The notes under the pieces are model-generated. The model was not told the DNA's origin. It ran no database searches and worked only from the letters and a program-made list of their open reading frames with translations. 64,000 nucleotides of DNA from Argentina anserina (Eukaryota > Streptophyta > Magnoliopsida > Rosales > Rosaceae), in NCBI RefSeq assembly GCF_933775445.1, contig NC_065872.1, forward strand, positions 13,206,001 to 13,270,000, given 5' to 3'. Below are positions 1 to 11,865 of this stretch, in pieces; position 1 is the first letter of the stretch; the number at the start of each line of letters is the position of its first letter. The position numbers and the translations under genes are program-made.

Positions 1-429
1 GTTGATCCATATATCATATTTTGACTATGAAATTAGCATTAACTGATAACTTGAAAGGATATCCTCCATATCATATCGTTTTTTTAATTTTACCAATATA
101 TCGGGATATTTAAAACAGAGAGCCCAACCATTTGTCATCACGGCAATCGAAATGCTTCGGCGGATCAATGTGATCGAGGGAGGTGCTCCGATAACCAACA
201 TGTCCAACCAGACAAAATAGGGGCAGGCCAGAAGTCAATACCCTTGGCAGGTGTTCAACATCGAAGACGATGGAGCAAACAAGAAAAAGAGGGAAGACTG
301 AAAGCAGATAACGTTCCACGAGGAAGAAGAGCTCAGAACTGGCATGTTTGGTGATGATCCCTTCCTCATTGACGCAATACTGGATGGCAAGTGGGACCTT
401 GGAAATATGATGGTGGACATAAGATCAGC
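1..429. other. Left-edge sequence, no gene recognised
   Basis: Short open frames occur on both strands, but none shows a recognisable domain or splice pattern. The last eight bases (422-429, AGATCAGC) are the left target-site copy of the adjacent hAT element, so this stretch is the old insertion site rather than part of that element. Confidence 0.4.
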
Positions 430-3112
430 TAGGCCTAATCATTTAGCCCGCGGACCCGAAAAGCCCGCGGAGGCCCGCAAGCCCGATGAGCTTTTACTCA
501 GCCCGGCCCGGCCCGCGAGAAAGCCCACCAAAACCCGCTTCCGTGGGTAGAGGGTCGGGCTTTTATTAGAGGTGTGAAACCCGGCCCGTAAAAGCCCGCT
601 AAATAATAAAATATTATACATACATATTTTATTAAGTTTAGAATAAAACTATTGCATTATAAAGAAACTATATTAAGGAAACTTCTCGGGATCGATCGAC
701 ACCAGTCGATATGATCGATATATATATTTAGTGACCCTATAAAAATTTCATTCAATTCGGAACTCGTTTGACCGTCGGAATTTCCGGTAAACCGAAAACA
801 ACACTAATATGTCACAAGGAAATACCCATTACCAAAATGTGAACACCAAAAGTCGTTTGCATATCTGAAATCACCTAATTTTTGTCACCGATTGTGTGCG
901 GTCGCACCAAGAAAACCCATTTGGCAAAGCCCCGGTCAATGAGGATTTTAATATGTTAAAACGCCTTTTTTTTGTTGACCGTAGGTACGGACGGTCAAAC
1001 AATATCCAAAACGGACTAAATATTTACGGGTTCTCTAAATATATATACCGATCACATCTATTGGTGTCGATCGACCATATTTCGAACTAGAGTTATTCAT
1101 CGCCGAAGCGTCTACTAATGTATTATAACCTTTTATATTAGGTTTATATTAAAATTATTGCATTATGAAGCGACTATATGAACGAAACTTGTCGGGATCG
1201 ATCGACATCAGCCGATGTGATTGGTATATATATTTACTGATCCTGTAAAAAATTTCATCCAATTCGGACTTCGTTTGACCGTCGGAATTTTTGGTAAATC
1301 GAAAAACACAACTAATATGTCCTAAGGGAGGACCTATTAGAAATATGTGAATGCTGAAAGTCGTTTGCATATATGAAATCACCTAATTTTTTTTACCTAT
1401 AGTGCACGGTCGAACTTAAGAAATATATTTGGCAAAACTTCGGTCAATGAGGTTTAAATATGTCAAAACGCATTTTTCTTTGTTAACCGTAGGTACGGAC
1501 GGTCAAACAATATCCAAAACGGACAAAATTTTTACGGGTTCCCTAAATATATATACCGATCACATCTACTGGTGTCGATCGACCATATTTCGAACTAGAG
1601 TTATTGATCGCCGAAGCGTCTACTAATGTATTATAACCTTTATATTAAAACTATCGCATTATGAAGCGACTATATGAAAGAAAAATTTTCGGGATCGATC
1701 GACACCAGCCGATATGATTGGTATATATATTTAGTGACCCTGTAAAAATTTCATCCAATTCGGACTTCGTTTGACCGTCGGAATTTTGGTACATCGAAAA
1801 AACCACTAATATGCCTTAAGGGATGACCTATTACAAATATGCGAATGCTGAAAGCCGTTTGCATATATAAAATCACCTAATTTTTGTTACCTATCGTGCG
1901 CGATCAAACTGAAGAAATATATTTGGCAAAACTCCGGTCAATAAGGTTTTAATATGTCAAAACGCCTCTTTTTTAGTTGACCGTTTGTACGAACGGTTAA
2001 ACCATGTCCAAAACGGACGAAATTTTTACGGGTACCCTAAATATATATACCGATCACATCTACTGGTGTCGATCGACCATATTTTGAATTGGAGTTGTCG
2101 ATCGCCGAAATGTCTACTAATGTATTATAACCTTTATATTAGGTTTATAATAAAACGATCACATTATGAAGTGACTATATGAAGGAAACTTATTGGAATC
2201 GATCAATACTAGCCGATGTGATTGGTATATATATTTTAGTGACCCTGTAAAAATTTCATCCAATTCGGACTTCGTTTAACCGTCGGAATTTTCGGTAAAT
2301 AGAAAACACCACTAATATGCCATAAGGGATGACCTATTACAAATATGCGAATGCCGAAAGCCGTTTGCATATATGAAATCACCTAATTTTTGTTACCTAT
2401 CGTGCGCGATCGAACTGAAGAAATATATTTGGCAAAACCCCGGTTAATGGGGTTTAAATATATCAAAATGCCTCTTTTTTTAGTTGACCGTTGGTACGAA
2501 CGGTCAAATCATGTTCAAAACAGACGAAATTTTTACGGGTTTTCTAAATATATATACCAATCACATCTACTGGTGTCGATCGACCATATTTTGAATTGGA
2601 GTTGTCGATCGCCGAAGTGTCCACTAATCATTTAATTTTTGTCACTGGTCGTGTGTGGTCGCAACGAGAAATCCATTTGGCAAAACCCCGGTCAATAGAG
2701 TTTTATTATGTGAAAACACATTTTTTTTTGTTGACCGAAAATTCCGACGGTTAAACGAGGTCCGAATTGTATGAAATTTTTACACGGTCCCTAAATATAT
2801 ATATCGATCACATCTATTGGTGTCGATCGACAATATTTCAAAACTAGAATTTATTTGTGACTTTTATTTTAGAATGTTTTCTAATAATTCTTTTATTGTT
2901 TCGAACCCTTAAATTAGAGTATTATATTGTTTTTCTAATACAAGCCCGTAAGGCTCGGCCTATAAAATCCCGTAAGGCCCGGCCCGCAAAAGCCCGCCTT
3001 AGGTGGGTGGGCTTGGATCTTCGTTTTTTTGAAAATACCCGGCTCGGCCCGTAACTTATTTAAATTTATTAAAACCCAGCCCGGGCCGGCCCGAGCCCAT
3101 TGACGAACCCTA
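430..3112. mobile_element. Non-autonomous hAT-superfamily element
   Basis: The element starts TAGGCC and ends CCCTA. It is flanked by an exact 8-bp direct repeat AGATCAGC (422-429 and 3113-3120), the target duplication length of hAT transposons. Both ends (about 440-600 and 2940-3105) are dense in GGCCCG/CGGGCC subterminal motifs, known from plant hAT elements. I see no transposase frame, so it must be mobilised in trans. The interior is a tandem array described separately. The terminal inverted repeats are only roughly matched after the first few bases, so the superfamily call rests mainly on target-site length, terminal TAGG/CCTA and subterminal repeats. Confidence 0.75.
641..2850. repeat. 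Tandem array of ~500-bp palindromic units inside the hAT element
   Basis: The marker ATTATGAAGCGACTATATGA recurs, with small changes, near 656, 1161, 1658 and 2163. This gives about four units of 495-505 bp plus a partial fifth (2628-2850). Each unit carries a left arm (GATCGATCGACACCAG… TATATATATTTAGTGACCC) and a right arm that is its approximate reverse complement (…CTAAATATATATACCGATCACATC…GGTGTCGATCGACC). Every unit is therefore an imperfect inverted repeat about 400 bp across. Short open frames here share repeat-derived peptides and are not genes. Confidence 0.8.
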
Positions 3113-3198
3113 AGATCAGCAATGAACGTCCTCTTCATCGGTTGCTATGAAAAAATGTAGCGTAACAGAAAAATGTTGATTTAATATCATGAGCTTTT

Positions 3199-3746
3199 TG
3201 TCACATCCCGTCAAACTTAGCCAAATTTTACCTTGAGCATTCTAGACGGATCCGGAATATGGCGGAACACTTTGGAAGATCATAGAAGATCCTAGAAGGT
3301 GATAGAAGTCTCAAGAAGCCTTGAGGCATTTCCGGAAATCTCTAGAACCTTGGAGAGGCTAGTAGAACTAGACTCCTCAAGAATTCTCTAGAACACTCAA
3401 GGATCATCTTAGAGTCTTGTAGACTTGTGTAGACTTGTGTAGACTTATGGAGAGTTCTCTAGAATTCTCTACAATGTACATAGTTCTAGAAATATCTAGA
3501 ACTTGTAAGTAGGATGAGAAGACCTATAAATAGCAAGGCACCCCTCTCATTTGCTCCATCAAGCAATCTAGCAAGCAAGCTATCAAGTAAACTTGTAAGT
3601 TCTCTTGTTCAATGTAAGTTCTCTTTCGAAATATTCTCTTGCCTTTCAATTGTTCTAGCAGGGCGTTTGCGAGTTTAAGGCTGACTTAGCATAAGGGAGT
3701 TGCTAAGGCCGCACGAGTTGCATAGCAAAAGAGTAAGCTTGTGACA
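3199..3746 (+). mobile_element. Solo LTR or LTR remnant with heat-shock-element-like motifs
   Basis: The stretch begins TGTCACATCC and ends GTGACA, giving TG…CA limits and a short terminal inverted repeat. A TATA box (TATAAATAG, 3525-3533) sits about two-thirds of the way in, as expected for an LTR promoter. Upstream are repeated TCTAGAA motifs, including TTCTAGAA at 3484-3491. The five flanking bases (CTTTT / TTTTG) do not match exactly, so a clean target duplication is not shown. No PBS or second LTR was seen, so it is a solo LTR or a fragment. Confidence 0.5.
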
Positions 3747-4028
3747 TTTTGCTAAGCTTCTCCAGTGATGTTACACAACCCCTCGGATCAGACATGATGA
3801 CAGTACTAATAAAGACTGCCCCATGCACAATTTGTGAGACGCATGATTCATCATAGTGGACGCGTACAACTCAAACAATGGAATTATTGGCAGACCAACA
3901 CTAAACAAAATGAAAACCTTCATCGTGGGATACATGTTGCTCATAAAATTCCTACCCCAAACGGAACAGGCCAGGTCCGGAGATAGCTGAAAGTGGCAAG
4001 GGACTGTTGCGCAGTAGCTCACAGACAC
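3747..4028. other. Intergenic, nothing recognised
   Basis: No conserved frame or structural motif was recognised between the LTR-like block and the 72-bp tandem repeat. Open frames on the minus strand run into the tandem repeat and are not supported. Confidence 0.4.
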
Positions 4029-4263
4029 TTTTTGGAAAGACGTAGGAATGGTATAAAAAAAGATCACCAAATAATTTTTCAAAATAATCACCTAAGATAC
4101 CTTTTTGGAAAGAAGTAGGAATGGTATAAAAAAAGATCACCAAATCATTTTTCAAAATAATCACCCAAGATACCTTTTTGGAAAGAAGTAAGAATGGTAT
4201 AAAAAAAAGATCACCAAATCATTTTTCAAAATAATCACCTAAGATCGACCTTTTTGGAAAAAA
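4029..4263. repeat. ~72-bp tandem repeat upstream of CPR5
   Basis: The string TTTTTGGAAAGA recurs at 4029, 4102 and 4174, and partly at 4251 (spacing 73, 72, 77). Each unit continues through AGGAATGGTATAAAAAAAGA and ends near AATAATCACC. There are three full units and a partial one. The array stops about 190 bp before the CPR5 start codon, so it may lie in the promoter. Confidence 0.85.
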
Positions 4264-4453
4264 GAAAAAACAAAATTAACCTTAGGAGTAAATGACTTAC
4301 TAACTTAACCCCGACAAAACAGCACACAGTTCGCCTGTTTACCCCAAACCTCTGCGTAAAAGTTGACATAGCTTCAAAATAAGTAAATAATGTTGTTGTG
4401 ATCTTTTTAAATATCTGTTCTTGAATGCTGCTCTCTTAAGTTCCCACCTTTCT

Positions 4454-7400
4454 ATGGATCCACCTCCTTCTCCTTCTTCTTCTCTTCAACCCCAAATCCC
4501 CGCCGTCCAATCCGCCACCGACCGTCATGAAAGCTCAACTGCCGCCGTCGAAAAACCCAAGAAGAATAAAGGGAAGAAGAAGAAGCTGTTCAAGGAGGGT
4601 GCTTCCGTCTCGTCGTCCTCCTCCTTCTCTGCTTCGACTTCAACTTTGGGGTTCTCCGTCAGAGGAGCCCCGCGCGTGGCGTGCAAGCGCCGAGGGCAGA
4701 AGGTGGTTGTCAATGCGGCGCGGCGGAATCCTACTTCCCACGATGTAGGATTTCGGTTGGGGATGTCAATGGCTTTGGTTGTTAACCAGGTATCAAATTC
4801 GGCTCTATTTTGTTCTTTGAAAATCCCAGTTGGGAGTTTTGAGTGATTCATTGATTGAATGGTGATGTGCTGATATGCAAATTTTAATTCTTTGGCATTG
4901 GATTTTGTAGTGTAAAAGTTATGAGTTTGATGTATGAGTTGTTTTGAATTGTGAATTTGTATGATTAGAACACTTAGTTGTGTAGGCTTTTTAGATGCAA
5001 TGATGCAAATTTATATAAAGTTTACAAGGTTGGCATTAACTAATTTATTTATTGTGAGCTTCAAGGAAAGAATTGAACTTATTTGATTCGGTCGGTGACT
5101 GTGGGGGCTTGTGTTAACAGAATTTATTATTCCAAATGTTCAAACATGATTCAGTTTTTGCTAGCGGATGACTAGTTTAGCAATAAATCTCTATATCTTC
5201 TGTAGATATTCCTGAAAGAATGTGAAAATCCTGGTGTTGGTTGTAAAAAAGTTTAGCAGAATATTAATCATGATGCCTAGTGCAAGTATACTAGAAAAAC
5301 TGATATAGGTTATAACAAAAGTGCGGGATGTTGGAAGAGAATCAATTGGTTGAAATCGTATCCAATCTTGTATTTCAGATTCTACAATTAACGAGGGTAT
5401 ACTTGAGATAATCATATATCATAGTTAACTTATATACAGATAGTTCATATGTTGATAATCAGATTCTCAAACTTGGGTTTAGACTTGAATAAGGACTCTG
5501 CTTGTTTTATCAATAAAAGTGTGTGATGTTAAGTTCATATGGAGTCAGTGGCTAAATCAATTTCTTTTCTCGAGTCTGCTTGTTTTATAAATAAAGGTCT
5601 GCCTGTTTTTCGCTATTTTATTTTCTTGAGTCTTTATTGTGTCTAGGATTCATGGTGCTGTTTTGCATGTCCATTCTTCTCTGGCTAATTCAGTCTGTCT
5701 CATGGTAACTTCTGCTGTGCTGTAACTTGACATCCTTGCTTCCACTAAATGTTTTGCAAGATTTGGAAATGATTGCTCATTGATATTTTGGGTGTGATAG
5801 TCTTTTTGGTTCTAGATTCTGGAAAGGAATGGTGAGCGAGGCGGAGCGATGTCCTCTGATTATCTTGCTAAGGTATTCCTAATTTTATACAAAATAAATA
5901 AATCATATTGATATTTCACCAATAGTTTTCTGCATTTACTGATTCAAACAGTGACAATGTGTTCATGGAAACATAATTGACTTGTAGTTATTCACTACTC
6001 AAGACAATTAGGATATTTTTATGCTTGAGGTAGCCCTGCGAAGTCTACCTGCTGGTAACGCTTCGTGTTATGACACCATGTTATTGTTTTACCTTGATTT
6101 GTGAAACTTTTTTTGCACCAAACCTTGAAGCCTGTCTGATGGGGTTTAACTTTGATACTTGATTTTTTTTTTATTCAATGCAACAGATAAAGATCCTCAC
6201 AGTTTTGGCACTAGTTTCTTCTAAATTTGTTGTAGAGTTAGTAAATACTTTATCAATATTCAATATACAGTTTTCTACTGAACTGCAGATGTGTGCTTCA
6301 GCTGTCAGAAACTCTCTAGCAAATGTAAGCCAGATCTAACTGTTGACTTATCCATTGACAGTACAAGTTTCTTCTAGTACATAGCAATGTCATCCAAGTC
6401 CCAGACACTAAAGTAGTATTTGTGTGCCTTGACTGCCCATATGGATACAGGATTTTGGGAACACGTTTGATTGTTTGATCGAGAACTTTCAACAATCATT
6501 TGGGAGCACCTTAAGAACTCAAAAGTCAATCAAAGAATCATCCGAAGATAGCACAGGATATATCTCGAGCAAGCGAAAAATGGAAGAATATAGTCCATGT
6601 GTCACTCATGACGAAGAAGATGACTGTCTAAGAAGGGAAGATTGTGGAAGCAGTTACATTACAGAAGATTTTCACTCAAGAGAGGTGACCTACACTAGTG
6701 CAGCTGAGGGCCGATTAAATTATAGAGAGCAATTGCATCAGATTATGCTGCCAAACCCTGTTAACCTGGAAGTTGCCCTGCATGGCCAAACCAATCAATT
6801 GACTGGTATTCGCAGGAGAACAGTTGGATCTGTGGCAGACCAATCCATGCTTGACACTTATAAGCATGCTAATGAACTGAAGGAGCGGGAGCTTTGTCTG
6901 AAGGAATGTGAGCTTGGTATATCATTGAAGAATTTGGAGTTGAAAGGCGAACGTGTAGCTCAATGTTATGATTCAAATAATCTGGAGAGATTAAATATAG
7001 CTTTGGGCAGATCAAAGGCATCCTTCAAAGCTGAAAAATTTAAGACGCAATTAGAAGACACAAGACACTCTGAGCTCCTTAGAAAGTGCATCGACTGTCT
7101 AGTTGCTGGAATATTTGTTATGGCTGCAGCCCTGTTCTATGGTACTTATGTGTATTCATACAGAAGAATTAGGGAAGCCACTGCATCCTGTACACCTTCA
7201 AAGGCAAGTACTTTTTTTTCCTATTCTCACATCTAAATCGTTGGTACTGTAGATATCTTGTTACTATTGAATATCATTGTGATTGCAAACATTAGTTGCT
7301 AGGAAGTTTCACTTGTTTGATAAGAATATTAAACTACTAAAAACCTCTGGAAGGCAATGAGTGGCAATTGATTTGATCGTCTGATGGCCCTCACAAAGAA

Positions 7401-8900
7401 AAATTGAAACAAGATTATGTACCTTAGGCTAAGAGAGACACCAAGACATTAGGTTCATATTATTTTGTTTCATTGTATAATGATTAGTTAACAACTAGCT
7501 TCGGATGTTTATAATTTTTAGGTACAGTAATTATTTCAGTTGTTTAGTTTGGTTTTATCAATTTTTGAATTGTCTGCAAATTTTTTGTATTCAATTCAGC
7601 ACTTGGACATCTTTGAAGAAGCTATAAGAGCATCTCTAACCCATGCTGTTATTTTGCTTTGGCATATAGGATTCTGGGTCTCCAATTGACATGGCTATTC
7701 AGGTAGCAAAATTTGCTACTCCAGTTTGTTACATCGAGTTAAGACAGCAAATTAGTATCAAACTTTTCGATCAAGTTTGTGTGCTGTCTTCCTTCCTTTT
7801 GGTTAGTTTTGTTTGTAATAAACTGGAAACTTGAATGGACCTGACATAATAACATTGCGTCGGAGGAATCCATATTCATATCTTTCACTTTAGACAATTA
7901 CCAATTGTAACTACAAATTTCTTCTGTTTCCATAATGTCTTGATTATTTATCCATAATCTTGTATATTACATATTTACACACACTTGGCTACAATTTATC
8001 CAATCTTTATGTCCTTATGTGAGTGTGATATTATTCCTTTAATTAATTTTGATATGGTATCTCACTCCTTAGTATGCCCCATTAGTCCCAGCAAATTTTT
8101 AGTAATATTATTATTCATTGAGTAACTTAGTTTTGTTTGTCAAGTCTTTTGATGTACTACAAATCAGTGATATATCCTTCAAAGTATAAGGAAATAAATA
8201 ACAGCTAACAAGTTTAAAGGGTGGATTGAAGTGAGAATATTTTTGCTGCATGGTCAACAGATGCACTGATGTACCTCAATATATGATTGTTTGTGTATAT
8301 ATCTTAGCCTTGATTTTAATCTGGGAAGTTTGACTCTTGCGTCTTCTGTCTCAGGATGAAAAGTCTTGGTGGAATCCCGTGTCATCTTTCAATTCCAGGT
8401 TTCAAGTTCTAAGGTGTCAAGCTGTGGCAGTGAGTCGGATGGTGTTTGGTTTGTTCATGATTTTAGTAATTGCTTATTTGATCTTCCAGCGGTCAGCAGA
8501 TTCAAAACAGACAATGCCAGTTACTTTTATAATCTTGATGTTGGGAATTGCATGTGGTTGGGCCGGCAAGTTTTGTGTAGACACATTGGGAGGGAGTGGA
8601 TATCACTGGCTTATATATTGGGAGACTCTATGTATCTTGCATTTCTTCTGCAATGTCTTTACTTCAGTTTTGTTCTATATCCTGCACGGACCTGTTGATG
8701 TGTCTCCAGGGACAAAAGGAAATTTACTATTTCCGTACTGGATACGCAGATTGGTGTTCTACAGTGTTACATTCCTGTTTCTGCCGCTGTTTTGTGGCCT
8801 TTTGCCTTTTGCGAGCCTTGGTGAATGGATGCACCATATTTTCCAAAATTTGAAGCTCTTCTCAGACCCCTCTGAAACTGGCTTTCATCCCGAGTTATAA
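4454..8900 (+). CDS. CPR5: CPR5-like membrane nucleoporin, immunity and cell-death regulator
   Basis: Six coding exons join in frame: 4454-4789, 5816-5872, 6289-6324, 6451-7203, 7670-7702 and 8355-8900, for 586 aa (Arabidopsis CPR5 is 564 aa). The start is the first ATG in this frame. The N-terminus is Ser/Pro-rich with a basic nuclear-localisation-like cluster at residues 34-47 (KPKKNKGKKKKLFK). A charged, probably coiled region follows at about 290-350. Five hydrophobic segments lie near residues 356-377, 434-451, 459-479, 490-517 and 537-560. The last part (FPYW.RR…CGLLPFASLGEW) is the most conserved piece of the family. CPR5 is known as a transmembrane nucleoporin that restrains effector-triggered cell death and cell-cycle inhibitor signalling. 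Intron 4 uses a GC donor (AAG|GCAAGT at 7204). The 33-nt exon 5 is the least certain part and could be skipped. Confidence 0.9.
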
Positions 8901-9289
8901 ACACCGGATACCAGAAGCAACAAGGGACAGATTTGATTGTCAGTAATTTAAGGTATTTCCTTCAAGCATCAGTAATTTGAGGGCCATTATGTGCTCTTAT
9001 CATTTTGAATCCGATGAAGTTGGAGGGATTTGCTCACAGGAGTTGGGTTTGGGTCCTTCATTGTGTCTCTACATAATTTGATGAAGTTGTAAAGATCCTA
9101 AATATGTCTCATGTCAAGCTGTGACTGTGGCCTAAAATAGCAGCTTGCATTGTAATATATCTGTTGTATCAGTAGCCATTTCGTGTAATAGTAATTTAAA
9201 GGGGGCCACTTCCTGTTGCTATCACTTTTAGTTTAGTGAAGTGAGTGTTGGATGGCCCCGAGTGAAGATAAGAGATTTATTTGTAATTA
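8901..9289 (+). other. CPR5 3' UTR and downstream spacer
   Basis: This stretch follows the CPR5 stop codon without any further coding frame. It is T-rich and should hold the 3' UTR and polyadenylation region. The exact transcript end cannot be read. Confidence 0.5.
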
Positions 9290-9522
9290 TCAGAAATGAT
9301 AATGATGTTTTGATCGATAAAGAACTAAAATTATCTCTCTGTTCCGGGAGAATTACTATTCTACCCTTATGTGTGTCTTAGCCTAATAAGTTTCCTGTTA
9401 GGAGATAGATTAGCATCTCCGTAATAGATTAGGACTCCGAATCCTACGGGATTGTGGTTTTGTAATGCCTATATATAGGCCCCCATATCATTCAATAATA
9501 CACAATTATTTCATCTGAAACA
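9290..9522 (+). repeat. Ty1/copia LTR remnant
   Basis: An LTR 3' part is recognisable by a TATA box (CTATATATAGG, about 9470), a short leader and an end at GAAACA. It is followed directly by CGTTATCAGCACG, a primer-binding-like sequence seen in plant copia elements. The left limit is approximate. Confidence 0.55.
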
Positions 9523-9639
9523 CGTTATCAGCACGTTGCTCTAAAAACCCTGAACTTTTATAGCCCTATTTTTTTTTCTCTCTCTCCTCCGCCGGCCGCC
9601 GTCGATTCCAAGCTCCGGCATCTCCTCGCCGGCGCACCT

Positions 9640-9985
9640 CCTGCAGCCGCCGCACCGCAGCCCCCCCCGCAGCCCCGCGCGCAGCCCCTGCGTGCTGCCC
9701 CCGCAGCCCCGCGCGATGCCCCTGCACGCTGCCCCCGCAGCCCCGCGCGCTGCCCCTGCACGCTGCCCCCGCAGCCCCGCGCGCTGCCCCTGCACGCTGC
9801 CCCCGCAGCCCCGCGCGCTGCCCCTGCACGCTGCCCTGCCCTGCAGCCCCTGCGACCCCCCTGCAGACCCTGCGACCCCCCTGCTGCCCCTGCACGCTGC
9901 CCTCGCAGCCCCGCACGCTGCCCTGCCCTGCAGACCCTGCGACCCCCCTGCTGCCCCTGCACGCAGCCTCCGCAGCCCCGCAGGG
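9640..9985. repeat. 34-bp GC-rich minisatellite in the copia leader
   Basis: The motif CGCAGCCCCGCGCG recurs at 9668, 9702, 9736, 9770 and 9804, an exact 34-bp spacing. Variant units continue to about 9985. The block is almost pure C on the + strand with G/A/T interruptions. Long Ala/Arg/Gly-rich frames on both strands are by-products of this composition. Confidence 0.85.
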
Positions 9986-11544
9986 TATCCTCCGCATTCG
10001 CTCCGCAAGAACATCTTTTTGCCCCGACAAACCCCGCATCAGAGGATTCAAAATTGCTCCTCCCGCATATATACGCAATGAACGCGAACTGCACAAGCAA
10101 ACTCTTCGCTCAAGAGAAGCTACTCCCGTCTTCTCTACCCTTTTAGGCCTTTAAACTATTTCTCTTTTTTCCTTTTTCTTTTCCTATTGCTTATTAAATC
10201 ATTTATTTGCACGTTTTCGTTTTCTAACTCTGTTTCGCGTGCTTGCATAGGAAAAGTGATCACTCGTCGTACTATGGTGATGACATTCATGCCGAGATGG
10301 ATGATACTTTTGCCATCTACATACGATTCCGATCGTATCCTCCCAAGATTTTTATGTCATCGGACGAAGATCGAAAAGGAATTCAACAAGCAACTTCATG
10401 CATGACGATCGATTTGCAGAGCAATTTACTTATATGCGGTCTATTTGGCAGACCAACAAGTATTTTTTCTTAAAGTTGCTGCTTTTGAAAAAATATATAT
10501 AAATTATCGGGCGCTATTAGCTTTTTTTTCATGTCTTCTTTTCCGGCCTTTCTTATAACGCCGATGAGACCAAAGAGGGATATGATTCCCCTCTTGGTCG
10601 ACGTTTTTCGTGTGACGGTCCTGGGGGAGTCACGTTATTATTTAAAAAGGAAGATATCGATTTCGTGTGGTCGCCTGAGTGCACTGCTGTTTTGGGTGCG
10701 ATCATGAGAATCGCCGATATGCATCGATTATTTTGTGACCATATACATCACAACCCTTCTAATTCCGGTTACATACTTGAATATTTCGATTATTTGAAAC
10801 CTATACAACCCTCGTTTCTTATGGATGCGTCGCCATCGCGACTGTTATTTGAATGTTTGAGTTTCTTAAACTCATGTCTATAAACGATAATCCCAAGGTC
10901 TACGTACTCATTTATTTGAGTTGATTCATTACTCTGATGCAGCACTATTTGCTGACAAAAGATCCCAAAAATAAAGAATTCTATGGGACACACTTAACAG
11001 TGATTTAATGAACGTCTATGACGTTGTATTATCAGAGTTAACCTTGATGTATACTCCACATCAAAGAAACACATGCCATTTTTGGCACCTGTATCTATTT
11101 CTGGAGGGAATTTTGGAGATGGAAACGTAACATTCTTCCATTCTCAAGTAAGCACATTTTTGAGCCTCAGGCTAAAGCTCCGCCCAATCCGATATGCAAG
11201 ATTTTGTTGCTACGGACTTTTGATTAGTCAATCTATTTTGACTATGTTTTCTGCTTACTATTTTTCAAGTATGACATTGGCATTGCCATGATTATTGCTC
11301 GACTTTATCCTAAGTCGTCTATTGGAATTGGAAGCTTGTTTGTGTTGTATTAAATATTGGCATATTCTATAAAATTTCTCGTCTTTCTTGGACTTGTGAG
11401 AATTTTATTTGCCTTGGCTTAGCATGCATGGTCAACGTTTACAACTCACGTGGTTTTTAAATTGGCCGCTTTTGGGTTACATGGGACCCCAATAGCACTA
11501 CATTGTGATTTTGGACTTTAAAATTTGGAAAACGGACCTCGGAA

Positions 11545-11865
11545 CGTCAAAATTGACGTCGTTTTTTCCGGTTACTGTTCCGGCGTTTCCGGAACGTTTT
11601 CCGGCGTTTTACAGGCGTATTCGCTGCCTTCCGGCCATTTGCCGGCGTTTCCGGCACCGCCATCCGGTTCCGGACGGCGTTCCCTGTCGGACCCGAAGTT
11701 ACGGCCTCCATACCGGCCAGGTCCGGCCACCGCCGGCCGGATTTCCGGCAATCGGTGCCGCCGGCTTCCGACGAGTTTTTCCGACGTTTTTTTTTTCGTC
11801 GTTTCTCGTCATTTTTCCGGCATATCTCAGCAGTTCTTGCTGCCATGTTTTCCTAGTCCAAAATT
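11545..11865. repeat. CCGG-rich low-complexity block inside the copia relic
   Basis: The heptamer TTCCGGC and close variants (TTTCCGG, GCCGGC) recur more than a dozen times in about 320 bases, giving a local GC-rich island in AT-rich surroundings. Open frames on both strands follow from this composition and lack known domains. Confidence 0.6.

Noticed and set aside
896..2635. Series of 60-80-codon frames with similar peptides
   Set aside because: They are repeats of one another because they fall in the palindromic array; none is a gene.
9541..10100. Long Ala/Gly/Arg-rich frames on both strands
   Set aside because: They come from the 34-bp GC-rich minisatellite. All three minus frames and one plus frame are open because of composition, and none has a domain.
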